Assembly: GCF_030063445.1 (NCBI RefSeq)
Contig: NZ_JASITD010000010.1
Location: 62,001 to 126,000, forward strand
Reading direction: 5' to 3'
DNA: 64,000 nucleotides
Origin: Hymenobacter sp. H14-R3
GTDB taxonomy: Bacteria; Bacteroidota; Bacteroidia; Cytophagales; Hymenobacteraceae
Positions 44,776-52,517 of this stretch are shown here, one piece after another. Numbering within the stretch: the stretch's first letter is position 1; each line of letters begins with the position of its first letter. The position numbers were made by a program, and so were the translations under genes. The notes below the pieces were generated by a model. It saw only the letters and a list, made by a program, of their open reading frames with translations, searched no databases and was not told the origin of the DNA.

Positions 44776-46113
44776 TTATGCAAGCACCATGTTGCCGCGG
44801 TACACCGCGCCCGGCGCAGTTGCCTCCTTGGGGTGCGTTACGTGCCACTCAAACTCGTCGCGGAAGTGGCGCACGGCGGCGGCTACCGGCCACGCTGCGG
44901 CCTCGCCAAGCGGGCAAATGGTATTGCCCTCAATTTGCTTGGCCACGCTCACCACCAAGTCGATGTCGTGCATCGAGCCGTGTCCGTGCTCTAAGCGGTG
45001 CAGTACTTTCTCCATCCAGCCGGTGCCTTCGCGGCAGGGCGAACACTGCCCGCAGCTTTCGTGGTGGTAAAAGCGCGAGAAATTCCAAGTGTTCTTCACG
45101 ATGCACGTCGTTTCGTCCATCGCAATAAAGCCCCCCGAACCCAGCATGGTACCCGTTACGAAGCCCCCGTCGCTCAGCGACTCATACGTCATCAAGCGGT
45201 TTTCGCCAGCAGCCGTTTTGAGAATCAATTCTTTAGGCAAAATCGGCACGGACGAGCCGCCGGCCACTACGGCCTTCAGTTCGCGGCCTTTCCAGATGCC
45301 ACCGCAGTACTCATCGGAGTAGATAAATTCCTCCACCGGCACGCCCAGTTCCAACTCGTAGATACCAGGCTTGTTGAGGTGGCCGCAGGCCGAAAATAGC
45401 TTGGTACCCGTGCTTTTGCCCAGGCCAATTTTGGCATATTCATCGCCGCCCATGTTCAGGATGGGCACGACACTGGCAAGGCTTTCTACGTTGTTCACTA
45501 CTGTGGGCCGGGCATACAGGCCCTGCACAGCCGGAAATGGCGGCTTGTTGCGCGGGTTGCCCCGCTTACCTTCCAATGATTCCAGCAGTGCTGTTTCCTC
45601 GCCGCAGATATACGCGCCTCCACCCGGATGTACGTGTAAATCAAGTGAATAGCCCGAGCCCTGAATATTTTCTCCCAGGAAACCCGCCGCGTAAGCTTCA
45701 GCAATAGCCTTCTCCAGAATACGCATCACGTACAAAAGCTCACCGCGAATGTAGATGTAGCTGGTGCGCGCCCCTAAGGCGTAGCTGCCCGCAATCATAC
45801 CCTCAATGAGCAGGTGCGGCAGCTTCGACATCAGGTAGCGGTCTTTGAACGTGCCGGGCTCCGACTCGTCGGCGTTGCACACGAGGTAGCGCGGCACGCC
45901 TTCGGGCTTGGCCAGAAAGCTCCACTTGAGGCCTGTGGGAAAGCCAGCGCCGCCACGCCCACGCAGGCCCGACTTCTTCACTTCTTCCACCACTTCTTCG
46001 GGCGTCATTTTCAGCGCCTTTTCCACGGCGCGGTAGCCGCCGTGCTTGCGGTACACGGCGAAGGTTTCAATGCCTTCGACGTTGACGTGTTCGGTTAATA
46101 GCTTGCGTCCCAT
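44776..46113 (-). CDS. nuoF: NADH-quinone oxidoreductase subunit F (FMN, NADH binding)
   Basis: 445 residues. Glycine-rich NADH and FMN motifs LRGRGGAGFPTGLKW and YICGEETALLESLEGKRGNPR are present, and the N3 4Fe-4S site is ESCGQCSPCREGTGW with a later Cys in GNTICPLGEA. It takes hydride from NADH at the tip of the peripheral arm. The start ATG at 46113 comes two bases after the stop of a coiled-coil gene, which is unusual since nuoE normally precedes nuoF directly. Confidence 0.97.
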   Translation of the reverse strand: MGRKLLTEHVNVEGIETFAVYRKHGGYRAVEKALKMTPEEVVEEVKKSGLRGRGGAGFPTGLKWSFLAKPEGVPRYLVCNADESEPGTFKDRYLMSKLPHLLIEGMIAGSYALGARTSYIYIRGELLYVMRILEKAIAEAYAAGFLGENIQGSGYSLDLHVHPGGGAYICGEETALLESLEGKRGNPRNKPPFPAVQGLYARPTVVNNVESLASVVPILNMGGDEYAKIGLGKSTGTKLFSACGHLNKPGIYELELGVPVEEFIYSDEYCGGIWKGRELKAVVAGGSSVPILPKELILKTAAGENRLMTYESLSDGGFVTGTMLGSGGFIAMDETTCIVKNTWNFSRFYHHESCGQCSPCREGTGWMEKVLHRLEHGHGSMHDIDLVVSVAKQIEGNTICPLGEAAAWPVAAAVRHFRDEFEWHVTHPKEATAPGAVYRGNMVLA

Positions 46114-46114
46114 A

Positions 46115-46453
46115 TTACTTGTTTTCTAGGCGTTCAAGGCAATTTTCAAAGCTGACGATAGCCCGCTCAATGCGGTCGCCCTGCTGCTGCTGCTGGTCAA
46201 AGCGGCGGCTGGTTTCTTGCTGCTGGTCTAACTGGTTGAAGCGGCGGTTGAATGCCTGCTTTTGTTGCAGCGTTACTTCTGCTGTGCGATTAATAGCTTT
46301 ACTCGAATGCTGAACGTTGTCTACTACTTGTAGTAAAATATTTTTCATATTTCCTAAGTGGCTTTCAACGCTCTCCAATCGGTCGTTTATACCGTGTATC
46401 TCAATTAAAATCTCCGCTACTACCAGCGGCAGGTCCTTGCCCTGCTCAGCCAC
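46115..46453 (-). CDS. Coiled-coil protein encoded inside the complex I operon
   Basis: 112 residues of almost continuous helix with hydrophobic heptads (VAEILIEIHGINDRLESVES, NILLQVVDNVQHSSKAINR) and a Gln-rich stretch (QLDQQQETSRRFDQQQQQGD) ending in IERAIVSFENCLERLE. No signal peptide, membrane helix or metal motif. It begins 12 bases after the nuoE stop and ends one base before the nuoF ATG, so it is translated as part of the nuo mRNA. Similar short coiled-coil proteins seem to occur elsewhere in Hymenobacter-like genomes; a link to complex I assembly is only suggested by position. Confidence 0.75.
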   Translation of the reverse strand: MAEQGKDLPLVVAEILIEIHGINDRLESVESHLGNMKNILLQVVDNVQHSSKAINRTAEVTLQQKQAFNRRFNQLDQQQETSRRFDQQQQQGDRIERAIVSFENCLERLENK

Positions 46454-46465
46454 AGTAGAGGTGAA

Positions 46466-47035
46466 TTAGTTGTTTTGCAAGGAGTTAGGCAAATTGCCTT
46501 CCCAAGGTAGAATGGGCCGATGCACCAGCCCTTTCAACTCATCCAGCATGGCGTGCACGTTTTCTTCCGTGTCGAGCGACTCGTAGTACTTCTCGCGCAC
46601 CTGCACCACGGGGGCAAAGCCACAGGCCGCCAAGCATTCTACTTCCTTGAGGGTGAAGTGGCCGTCGGGCGAGGTTTCGCCCACCTTTGCGCCAGTAATG
46701 CGCTCTAGGTGAGCCGTTAGCTCGTCGGAGCCGCGCAGCATGCAGGGGCCGGTGCGGCAGATTTCCAGCACGTGCTTACCTACTGGCTTGAGGTTGAACA
46801 TCGTGTAAAACGTGCTCACCTCGTACACTTCAATTGAGCGCAGGCCCAGGGTTTCGGCTACCAAGTCCTGCACCTCGGGGCTCACCCAACCGCCAAACTC
46901 GGCCTGCGCAATGTGCAGCACGGGCAGCAGGGTTGACTTCTTGCGGTCGTCGGGGTAGTGCGTGAGCAGGCGCTTAATCTCGGCCTGAGCAGCGGGCGAA
47001 AACTGAGGTTTGGCGGGCGTGGTAGTAGGCTCCAT
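46466..47035 (-). CDS. nuoE: NADH-quinone oxidoreductase subunit E (2Fe-2S, thioredoxin-like)
   Basis: 189 residues from the ATG at 47035 (an upstream TTG at 47050 is less likely). Helical N-terminus with YPDDRKKSTLLPVLHIAQ, EVYEVSTFYTMFNLKPVGKH, then the 2Fe-2S ligands in CRTGPCMLRG and CLAACGFAP. The C-terminal tail (LVHRPILPWEGNLPNSLQ) is longer than in E. coli NuoE. It partners NuoF in NADH oxidation. The coiled-coil gene follows at once. Confidence 0.96.
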   Translation of the reverse strand: MEPTTTPAKPQFSPAAQAEIKRLLTHYPDDRKKSTLLPVLHIAQAEFGGWVSPEVQDLVAETLGLRSIEVYEVSTFYTMFNLKPVGKHVLEICRTGPCMLRGSDELTAHLERITGAKVGETSPDGHFTLKEVECLAACGFAPVVQVREKYYESLDTEENVHAMLDELKGLVHRPILPWEGNLPNSLQNN

Positions 47036-47058
47036 ATCAAGTACTTTCAACTAAAAAA

Positions 47059-48321
47059 CTAGGCGTCCAGCTCGCCGGCAATCACATTCATCGATGACAA
47101 AATCACGATGGCATCCGAAAGGCTCGTGCCCACTACCATCTCCGAATAAGCTTGATAATAAATGAAGCACGGGCGGCGGAAGTGCAGGCGGTAGGGCGTG
47201 CGCCCGCCGTCTGAAACCAGGTAGAAACCCAACTCGCCGTTGCCGCCTTCCACCGAGTGATACACTTCACCCACTGGGGCGTCAATCTCGCCCATGATGA
47301 TTTTGAAGTGGTAAATTAAGGCCTCCATGTTTTTGTACACGGCTTCCTTGGTGGGCAGGTAGTAATGCGGCGCGTCGGCGTGGAAAGGCCCGTCGGGCAA
47401 GCGGTCAAGGGCCTGATTGATAATGCGCAGGCTCTGCCAGATTTCCTCGTTGCGCACCATGAAGCGGTCGTAGGTATCGCCGTTGGTGCCTACCGGAATG
47501 TCGAACTCGAAGTCTTCGTAGGAAGAATATGGGTTCATCACCCGCACGTCGTAATCGACGCCGGCGGCCCGCAGGTTAGGGCCGGTAAAACCGTAGTTGA
47601 GGGCTTTTTCTGCCGTGATGGGGCCCACGTTTACCACGCGGTCCATGAAGATGCGGTTGCGATTGAACATCGCCTCGAACTCCTTCATCACAGTTGGAAA
47701 CTCCTTCAACCACGTGCGCAGCTTGTCGATAGCTACGGGCGTGAGGTCGCGCTCCATGCCGCCCACGCGGCCCATGTTGGTGGTGAGGCGCGAGCCGCAG
47801 ACCTCCTCGTAAATTTCGTAAATTTTCTCGCGCTCCTGAAACACGTAGAGGAAGCCGGTGAAAGCGCCCGTGTCCACACCCAGGATAGAGTTGCAGATAA
47901 GGTGGTCGGCAATACGTGCCAACTCCATCATTATCACGCGGATATACTGAGCACGCTTGGGCACCGTTACGCCGAGGAGCTTTTCTACCGTCATGTGCCA
48001 GCCCATGTTGTTGATGGGCGACGAGCAGTAGTTCATGCGGTCCGTCAGCGGCGTAATCTGGTAGAACGGCCGCCGCTCCGCGATTTTCTCAAACGCCCGG
48101 TGGATGTAGCCGATAGTGGGCACGCCCGAGATGATACGCTCGCCATCCATTTGCAGGATGTTCTGAAAAATGCCGTGCGTGGCAGGGTGTGTCGGGCCCA
48201 GGTTGAGGGTCGTAAGCTCCTGCGAGAAGTCGTTGAGGGTGGGCACCAACTGACCGCCTTGCTGCTCGCGGGCCTCTTCAGTTATTTTGTGGGTGCCGGC
48301 CAGGGCGTCGTTTACTGCCAT
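47059..48321 (-). CDS. nuoD: NADH-quinone oxidoreductase subunit D (49-kDa type)
   Basis: 420 residues from the ATG at 48321. The frame is open upstream to 48393, but that stretch is translated heptad repeat. Conserved: LNLGPTHPATHGIFQNILQMDGE, PTIGYIHRAFEKIAE, DRMNYCSSPINNMGW, GAFTGFLYVFQERE and the quinone-site end GELGFYLVSDGGRTPYRLHFRRPCF. It forms the quinone cavity together with NuoB. nuoC and nuoD are separate genes here, not the CD fusion found in enterobacteria. Confidence 0.97.
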   Translation of the reverse strand: MAVNDALAGTHKITEEAREQQGGQLVPTLNDFSQELTTLNLGPTHPATHGIFQNILQMDGERIISGVPTIGYIHRAFEKIAERRPFYQITPLTDRMNYCSSPINNMGWHMTVEKLLGVTVPKRAQYIRVIMMELARIADHLICNSILGVDTGAFTGFLYVFQEREKIYEIYEEVCGSRLTTNMGRVGGMERDLTPVAIDKLRTWLKEFPTVMKEFEAMFNRNRIFMDRVVNVGPITAEKALNYGFTGPNLRAAGVDYDVRVMNPYSSYEDFEFDIPVGTNGDTYDRFMVRNEEIWQSLRIINQALDRLPDGPFHADAPHYYLPTKEAVYKNMEALIYHFKIIMGEIDAPVGEVYHSVEGGNGELGFYLVSDGGRTPYRLHFRRPCFIYYQAYSEMVVGTSLSDAIVILSSMNVIAGELDA

Positions 48322-48329
48322 TTGAATGG

Positions 48330-48413
48330 GTGCTTGGTGCTCAGTGCTTGGTGCGTAGTGCATGAATTGCCGGTTGAACAATCCAAGGACCAAGCACTAG
48401 GTACCATGCACCG
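48330..48413. repeat. Seven-base tandem repeat forming a palindrome (copy 3) between nuoC and nuoD
   Basis: Left side: five units GTGCTTG, GTGCTCA, GTGCTTG, GTGCGTA, GTGCATG (48330-48364). Right side: near-complementary units including ACCAAGC and ACTAGGT (from 48389). AGTGCTTGGT pairs exactly with ACCAAGCACT. It fills the 100-base junction and lies eight bases before the nuoD start. Confidence 0.7.
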
Positions 48414-48421
48414 TTTATGGG

Positions 48422-48991
48422 TTAGCGACCGAAGAAAAGGTCGGTTTTATCTTCGCGGGTGCCGTCTTCCACGGGGTACTGCTTGCGCATGGGGAAGTAG
48501 TCCATGTCATCCACATTCAGGATGCGGCGCAGGTTGGGGTGGCCGGTGAAGATGACGCCGTAGAAGTCGTAGGCTTCGCGCTCCATCCAGTTAGCCGCTG
48601 CGTAAATATCTGATAGCGTGGGCACTACCGGGTCAGCCACCGGAAAGAAAATCTTGATGCGTAGCCGGACGTTGTGTACCAGACTATGCAGGTGATAAAT
48701 CATGCCGAGCTCCTGGTTCAGGTTTTCGGGATAATTGATGCCGCACATAGTGGTGAGGAAGTGGAACTTAAGGGTTTCATCCTGCTGCAAGCCCGCCACA
48801 ATACCGTGGATATGCTCGCGCTTGGTCGTTACCGTGAGCAGGCCATAGGGCTCACTCACGTCGCTGAACGTGGATTCGCCAAACAGGCTGTGCAGCAGCG
48901 CCAGTATCTGGGCGTTTTGCTGCGCGGTTGGGTCCTGCGCGGCGGCGGTTTCCTGGGCGGCGGTCGATTCTTCTTTGGTCGGGTCAGCCAT
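48422..48991 (-). CDS. nuoC: NADH-quinone oxidoreductase subunit C (30-kDa type)
   Basis: 189 residues. After an Ala/Thr/Gln-rich N-terminus (about 1-30) the NuoC domain follows with FHFLTTMCGINYPENLNQELGMIYHLHSL, RLRIKIFFPV and the signature WMEREAYDFYGVIFTGHPNLRRILNVDD, ending MDYFPMRKQYPVEDGTRED. It packs against NuoD and NuoB at the base of the peripheral arm. Confidence 0.96.
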   Translation of the reverse strand: MADPTKEESTAAQETAAAQDPTAQQNAQILALLHSLFGESTFSDVSEPYGLLTVTTKREHIHGIVAGLQQDETLKFHFLTTMCGINYPENLNQELGMIYHLHSLVHNVRLRIKIFFPVADPVVPTLSDIYAAANWMEREAYDFYGVIFTGHPNLRRILNVDDMDYFPMRKQYPVEDGTREDKTDLFFGR

Positions 48992-48997
48992 GCTTTT

Positions 48998-49092
48998 TAG
49001 CTGTTAGCTTATGGCTGCTAGCTGTTAGCTTTTTACTGAGCCTCTTTCAAAAGAAAGAAGCTAACAGCTAACGGCTACAGGCTAACAGCTAA
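48998..49092. repeat. Seven-base tandem repeat forming a palindrome (copy 4) between nuoB and nuoC
   Basis: Left side units TAGCTGT, TAGCTTA, TGGCTGC, TAGCTGT (48998-49025); right side AAGCTAA, CAGCTAA, CGGCTAC, AGGCTAA, CAGCTAA (49058-49092). The two sides are complementary, giving a long hairpin that occupies the whole 106-base junction. Confidence 0.8.
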
Positions 49093-49097
49093 GGAAA

Positions 49098-49652
49098 TTA
49101 CTTGATATTGTAGGAAGCCAGCAGCGCAGCATACTCGGGCGAGTTGCGGCGGCGAATGCTCTCGTTCTTGGCGAGGTCCTGCACGCGCATCAGCCCATCG
49201 AGCACCTGCTCGGGGCGGGGTGGGCAGCCCGGAACGTATACATCGACCGGGATGATACGGTCGATGCCTTGCAACACCGAATAACTGTCGAAAATGCCAC
49301 CCGAGCAGGCGCAGGCACCCATGGCCAGCACCCAGCGGGGCTCGGCCATTTGTTCGTACACCTGCTTCACGATGGGGGCCATTTTCTTAGCAATGGTGCC
49401 CATCACCATCAGCAAATCGGCCTGACGGGGCGAGAAGCTGGGGCGCTCGGAGCCGAAGCGGGAGATGTCGTAATGGGCTCCCATTGTTGCCATGAACTCG
49501 ATGCCGCAGCATGAGGTAGCAAAGGGCAAGGGCCATAGCGAGTTGGCGCGGGCAATGCCCACCACTTTCTCCAGGGAAGTAGCAAAAAAGCCCGCGCCCT
49601 CGATGCCCTCGGGGGCCGACACGGATTTGATTTCAGGAACGCGGGTATCCAT
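49098..49652 (-). CDS. nuoB: NADH-quinone oxidoreductase subunit B (cluster N2)
   Basis: 184 residues from the ATG at 49652. The N2 cluster ligands are the adjacent Cys pair in [12 protein letters not shown] plus [13 protein letters not shown] and [37 protein letters not shown] is also typical. It passes electrons to quinone. A heptad-repeat stretch begins five bases upstream of the start codon. Confidence 0.97.
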   Translation of the reverse strand: MDTRVPEIKSVSAPEGIEGAGFFATSLEKVVGIARANSLWPLPFATSCCGIEFMATMGAHYDISRFGSERPSFSPRQADLLMVMGTIAKKMAPIVKQVYEQMAEPRWVLAMGACACSGGIFDSYSVLQGIDRIIPVDVYVPGCPPRPEQVLDGLMRVQDLAKNESIRRRNSPEYAALLASYNIK

Positions 49653-49656
49653 ATTC

Positions 49657-49769
49657 AATTAACAGTTAACAGGTGTCAATTATCACTTCAAGTGGCAATC
49701 AGTGAGTTATAATGTCTTTGGGAAGATAAAAAACTGATAATTGCTAGTTGTTAACTGATAATTGCTAGG
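49657..49769. repeat. Seven-base tandem repeats (copy 5) between nuoA and nuoB
   Basis: Two blocks: AATTAAC, AGTTAAC and degenerate units (49657-49698), and AACTGAT, AATTGCT, AGTTGTT, AACTGAT, AATTGCT (49732-49766). The CTA in the last unit is the complement of the nuoA stop codon, so the repeat reaches into the end of the gene. Confidence 0.75.
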
Positions 49770-50223
49770 CGGCCTGGGCAACTTCAACAGGCTGCTTAGC
49801 CAACACCGGCTTTGCCTTGAAAGTTTGGCTGGGTACGGCCTCGTTCCAGCGCAGAATGCCTTTTTTGATAACGTAGCCAAAGCCGGCCATGAGCAGCGTC
49901 ATGAAGATTATCATCTCGACGAAGCCGGCGGTGCCGAGCTGGCGAAAATTAACGGCCCAGGGGTACATGAAAATCACTTCCACATCAAACAGCACAAACA
50001 GGATGGCCGTGAGGAAATATTTCACCGAGATGGGCGTGCGGGCGTTGCCTACGCTCTCGATGCCACACTCGAAGGAGGCGTCTTTTACCTTGCTGTGGCG
50101 CTTGGGCCCCACGAGGTGCGACACAATCATGGCGAAGGCAACAAAAGCCACGGCCAGCCCAAACTGAATGAGGATGGGCAGGTAGTCGCTGGGCTGGTAG
50201 GCAGAATTAAGGACGAGTAACAT
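49765..50223 (-). CDS. nuoA: NADH-quinone oxidoreductase subunit A
   Basis: 152 residues with three membrane helices. KVKDASFECGIESVGNARTPISVKYFLTAILFVLFDVEVIFMYPWAV is the classic NuoA core, with the acidic residues of helix 2 and the conserved Cys loop that lies by the quinone tunnel. First gene of the operon, with a TAnnTTTG element 44 bases upstream. The C-terminus (KPVLAKQPVEVAQAA) is a short extension past the last helix. Confidence 0.97.
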   Translation of the reverse strand: MLLVLNSAYQPSDYLPILIQFGLAVAFVAFAMIVSHLVGPKRHSKVKDASFECGIESVGNARTPISVKYFLTAILFVLFDVEVIFMYPWAVNFRQLGTAGFVEMIIFMTLLMAGFGYVIKKGILRWNEAVPSQTFKAKPVLAKQPVEVAQAA

Positions 50224-50266
50224 ACAGGTCAGCTAGTTAGGTGGCGGGCGCCTTGGCGCGGACAGG

Positions 50267-50274
50267 CAAAGGTA
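50267..50274 (-). promoter_or_regulatory. Candidate -7 promoter element of the nuo operon
   Basis: Reads TACCTTTG on the minus strand, an exact match to TAnnTTTG, 44 bases upstream of the nuoA ATG. Confidence 0.55.
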
Positions 50275-50319
50275 CACTTGCGCCGGGTTGGGCGAAAGCG
50301 AAAAGTGACCTGCCGCCGC

Positions 50320-50994
50320 TCAGCGCGGGGTTTCGGAGGCTGGTACTACGCTCGGCGCGGCCCCCGGCTCGCCGCTGGGCTGGGCATTCATGGCCCCGTC
50401 GAGGTTGCCGCCGTTGAAGTAGTTTTCAGTAAAAATGCGGTAGCGGTCGAAGATGGAGCGTACCGAGCGCACCAGCACATATTCGCCGCGTAGGCCCTCG
50501 GGCACCACCACGCCCGAGGCGTAGCCGTTCCAGATGGCGTTGTCGGTGTGCGTGTCGATGAGCGTGACCATGAGGGTGCCATCAAGCATGAGCAGGCGAG
50601 TTTGCTGGTAGGCGTGGCGCTGCTCGTCAGGGGTTTCTTCATTTTCGGCCTCGTTGTTTTTAACCCAGCGCGTAATGTCGTCCTGCACGAAGCCGGGGAA
50701 ACGGATATCACCTTCAAACAGCTTGAGGCTCACCATGAGGTCGGGGTTGCGGTGCGAGAAGCGGTAGCCTTGCATGCGCATGCGCTGCTTCACGGCGTCG
50801 CGCAGCGCTTCGCTGATGCGGGTGCTGTCGGCGGTGAGGCCATTGCCGCTCAAAAAATTGTAGGTGCGGTAGTGCCGAAAGCGGCCCCGATAGCTGTAAC
50901 TCGACTCGATGCGGGCATCACGCGAGGTGAGGCAGCTGGAAAGTAGCAGCATGCTTAACAAGCAGACCAGCTGAAGAGTAGCGGTAAATTTCAT
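50320..50994 (-). CDS. DUF4136 lipoprotein
   Basis: 224 residues. Lipobox at LLSSC (C21). The mature part matches the DUF4136 pattern: FRHYRTYNFLSG near the start, ISEALRDAVKQRMRMQGYRFSHRNPDLMVSLKL in the middle, and GTLMVTLIDTHTDNAIWNGYASGVV near the end. A Pro/Ser/Ala-rich tail follows. Members are outer-membrane-associated lipoproteins of unknown role. It precedes nuoA on the same strand with a 96-base gap that holds the nuo promoter, so it is probably transcribed separately. Confidence 0.85.
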   Translation of the reverse strand: MKFTATLQLVCLLSMLLLSSCLTSRDARIESSYSYRGRFRHYRTYNFLSGNGLTADSTRISEALRDAVKQRMRMQGYRFSHRNPDLMVSLKLFEGDIRFPGFVQDDITRWVKNNEAENEETPDEQRHAYQQTRLLMLDGTLMVTLIDTHTDNAIWNGYASGVVVPEGLRGEYVLVRSVRSIFDRYRIFTENYFNGGNLDGAMNAQPSGEPGAAPSVVPASETPR

Positions 50995-51329
50995 AGGAGG
51001 AGAAGAGGGAATTCATTGAACTCTCTAAATTACTGCAGAAACCTTGTTTTGATGCTAGCGTTCAGCTTATTACGGGTGGTGGGGGTGCCCAAAGGTTATA
51101 TTTGGCCTTTAGCCAAAGTGCCCGCCCGATGGAATAGCCTCCTGCTTATCCACCCCACTACATTGGCAGAAGAGTATTTTGCCCGGGAAAAAAAAGCCAG
51201 GTGCGCCACGAGTTTTTTGAGAACAAAGTCTTCGCAATGCCCGGGCCAGTCTTGCGCATAATGCTATATGCTGGCAAATTATAGATGAATTGCCACCAAG
51301 CGTTGCGTGGCCAAAAATACCGGGTGCTA
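50995..51329. other. Gene-poor stretch, probable decayed DNA
   Basis: No intact gene. Frames on both strands are short and lack domains. Since the region runs into an AraC-type C-terminal fragment and then a broken acyltransferase, it probably holds the worn-out front part of the regulator gene, although no helix-turn-helix could be read in any frame. Confidence 0.45.
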
Positions 51330-51431
51330 ATGGCCGCCGGCTTCAACTCCAAATCGGCGTTCAACGCGGCTTTTAAGAAGCACACCCAGACTACCTCGTC
51401 TCAATTTCGAAAAAGTGACCCGCTGGAGTGA
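51330..51431 (+). pseudogene. C-terminal fragment of an AraC-family regulator
   Basis: The 33 codons from 51330 read AAGFNSKSAFNAAFKKHT followed by SSQFRK, the recognisable end of an AraC/XylS DNA-binding domain (second helix-turn-helix). Upstream the frame is soon closed by a stop and the remaining domain is absent, so only a relic remains. It precedes a broken acyltransferase gene on the same strand. Confidence 0.65.
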
Positions 51432-51560
51432 AAAGGCAGAATTGTGGGAGGTAGCGCGTCCGACGTTCGTGAGGTGCTACGCCTGGTTGGCAAGGTATGT
51501 CGGGGAAGGGGAGGGCCGCCGGGAGGTTTGTTTCATCAGTTCACTTGGCCCTGCTCGGCT

Positions 51561-52176
51561 ATGAGTCCCCTTGCTGCCCAACCCTCCACCAGTACCCGCC
51601 GCTACGACCTCAACTGGCTGCGGTTGCTTGCCTTCGGCCTGCTGATATTCTGCCGCCCGGGTATGGTTTTCGTCGGCGGGGGCTCCCACCTGATGAGCCG
51701 GCTCAACAGCCCCGCGCTGGAACTACGGATGGAGTCTCTGAACCAGTAGCGCATGCCTCTGCTATTTGTAATTTCCGGGGTAGAGCTCACCTTCGCTCTG
51801 GGGCGGCGCACCGCGGGGCAGTTCGTGGGCGAGCGCCTGCAAAGCCTGCTGTTGCCACTGGTATTTGGCATGGTGGTGGGTCCGCAGGTGTACTACGAGC
51901 GGCTGGCGCAAGGCGCGGGGTACACGTCCCTGCTCGATTTTTATCCGCACTACTCTGAGGGCTCCTACCCCAAGGGCAATTTTATCTGGAATCACTTGTG
52001 GTTTATTGCCTGCCTGCTGCCCTTTTCTCTGCTTAGCCTACCCTTGGCGTTGCAGCTGCGCAAGCCCTGCTGGCCCGCCTGAGTAACTGGCTGCAACGGC
52101 CGGGCCGGGTGCTGCCGGCGTTGCCGCTCGTTGCCTACCAACTCGTGCTGCGCGTCTTAATTTGGCTTGAAACCCC
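51561..52176 (+). pseudogene. Acyltransferase family 3 (OpgC/OafA-like) gene, broken by a stop codon and a frameshift
   Basis: From the ATG at 51561 the frame reads RRYDLNWLRLLAFGLLIF, the usual start of acyltransferase-3 membrane proteins. A TAG at 51747-51749 falls where the family has Trp (LNQ-stop-RMPLLFVISGVE), after which the same frame continues with FALGRRTAGQFVGERLQSLL and GNFIWNHLWFIACLL. It then ends at 52082, and the homologous reading continues in another frame (ARLSNWLQRPGRVLPALPL) to about 52176. The last third of the usual protein is missing. Such enzymes acylate glycans in the inner membrane; this copy cannot. Confidence 0.8.
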
Positions 52177-52517
52177 GCAGGCAGCAATATGTCACATTGC
52201 GTTTAATGTCGAATATTTCAGTTGCTCATTATTTATTTAACTGTCTGATAATTAATAAATTGCGGTAGGTGCTGCTGCCTGGAGTGCTGAGCATATACCA
52301 TGCTGGACAAGCCAGCGCCCAGCTTGTTCGACTCACTGAGCGCGCCGGCCGAATGGGAATAGCCTCTACCATTGCCCTGCCTTCTGCAAGGCAAGCAGTT
52401 TCGCGTAGCGCCCGCCCTTGGTCCGCAATTCTTTGGGTGAGTAATTTCCTGTGCCCGGCCGCATTCTACTACCAGCATGCGGCCGGCGGTTTTGTCTGGA
52501 GAATAATAACCGCAGGG
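52177..52517. other. Gene-poor stretch after the broken acyltransferase
   Basis: AT-rich at first (52190-52260), then mixed. No reading frame carries a known domain. The only clear structure is the hairpin at 52455-52486 near the end of the histidine phosphatase gene. Confidence 0.4.
52455..52486. terminator. Hairpin downstream of the histidine phosphatase gene
   Basis: A perfect 10-base stem (CCGGCCGCAT / ATGCGGCCGG) with a 12-base loop, followed on the plus strand by CGGTTTTG. On the minus strand it would lie about 30 bases after the phosphatase stop but lacks a T run, so it may serve the decayed plus-strand genes or be a relic. Confidence 0.45.

Noticed and set aside
51158..51385. Minus-strand 75-codon frame
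   Set aside because: It is antisense to the recognisable AraC C-terminal fragment read on the plus strand and has no domain of its own.
52233..52478. Minus-strand 81-codon frame after the broken acyltransferase, considered as an insertion-sequence relic
   Set aside because: No DDE or other transposase motif, no terminal inverted repeats and no target duplication could be seen.
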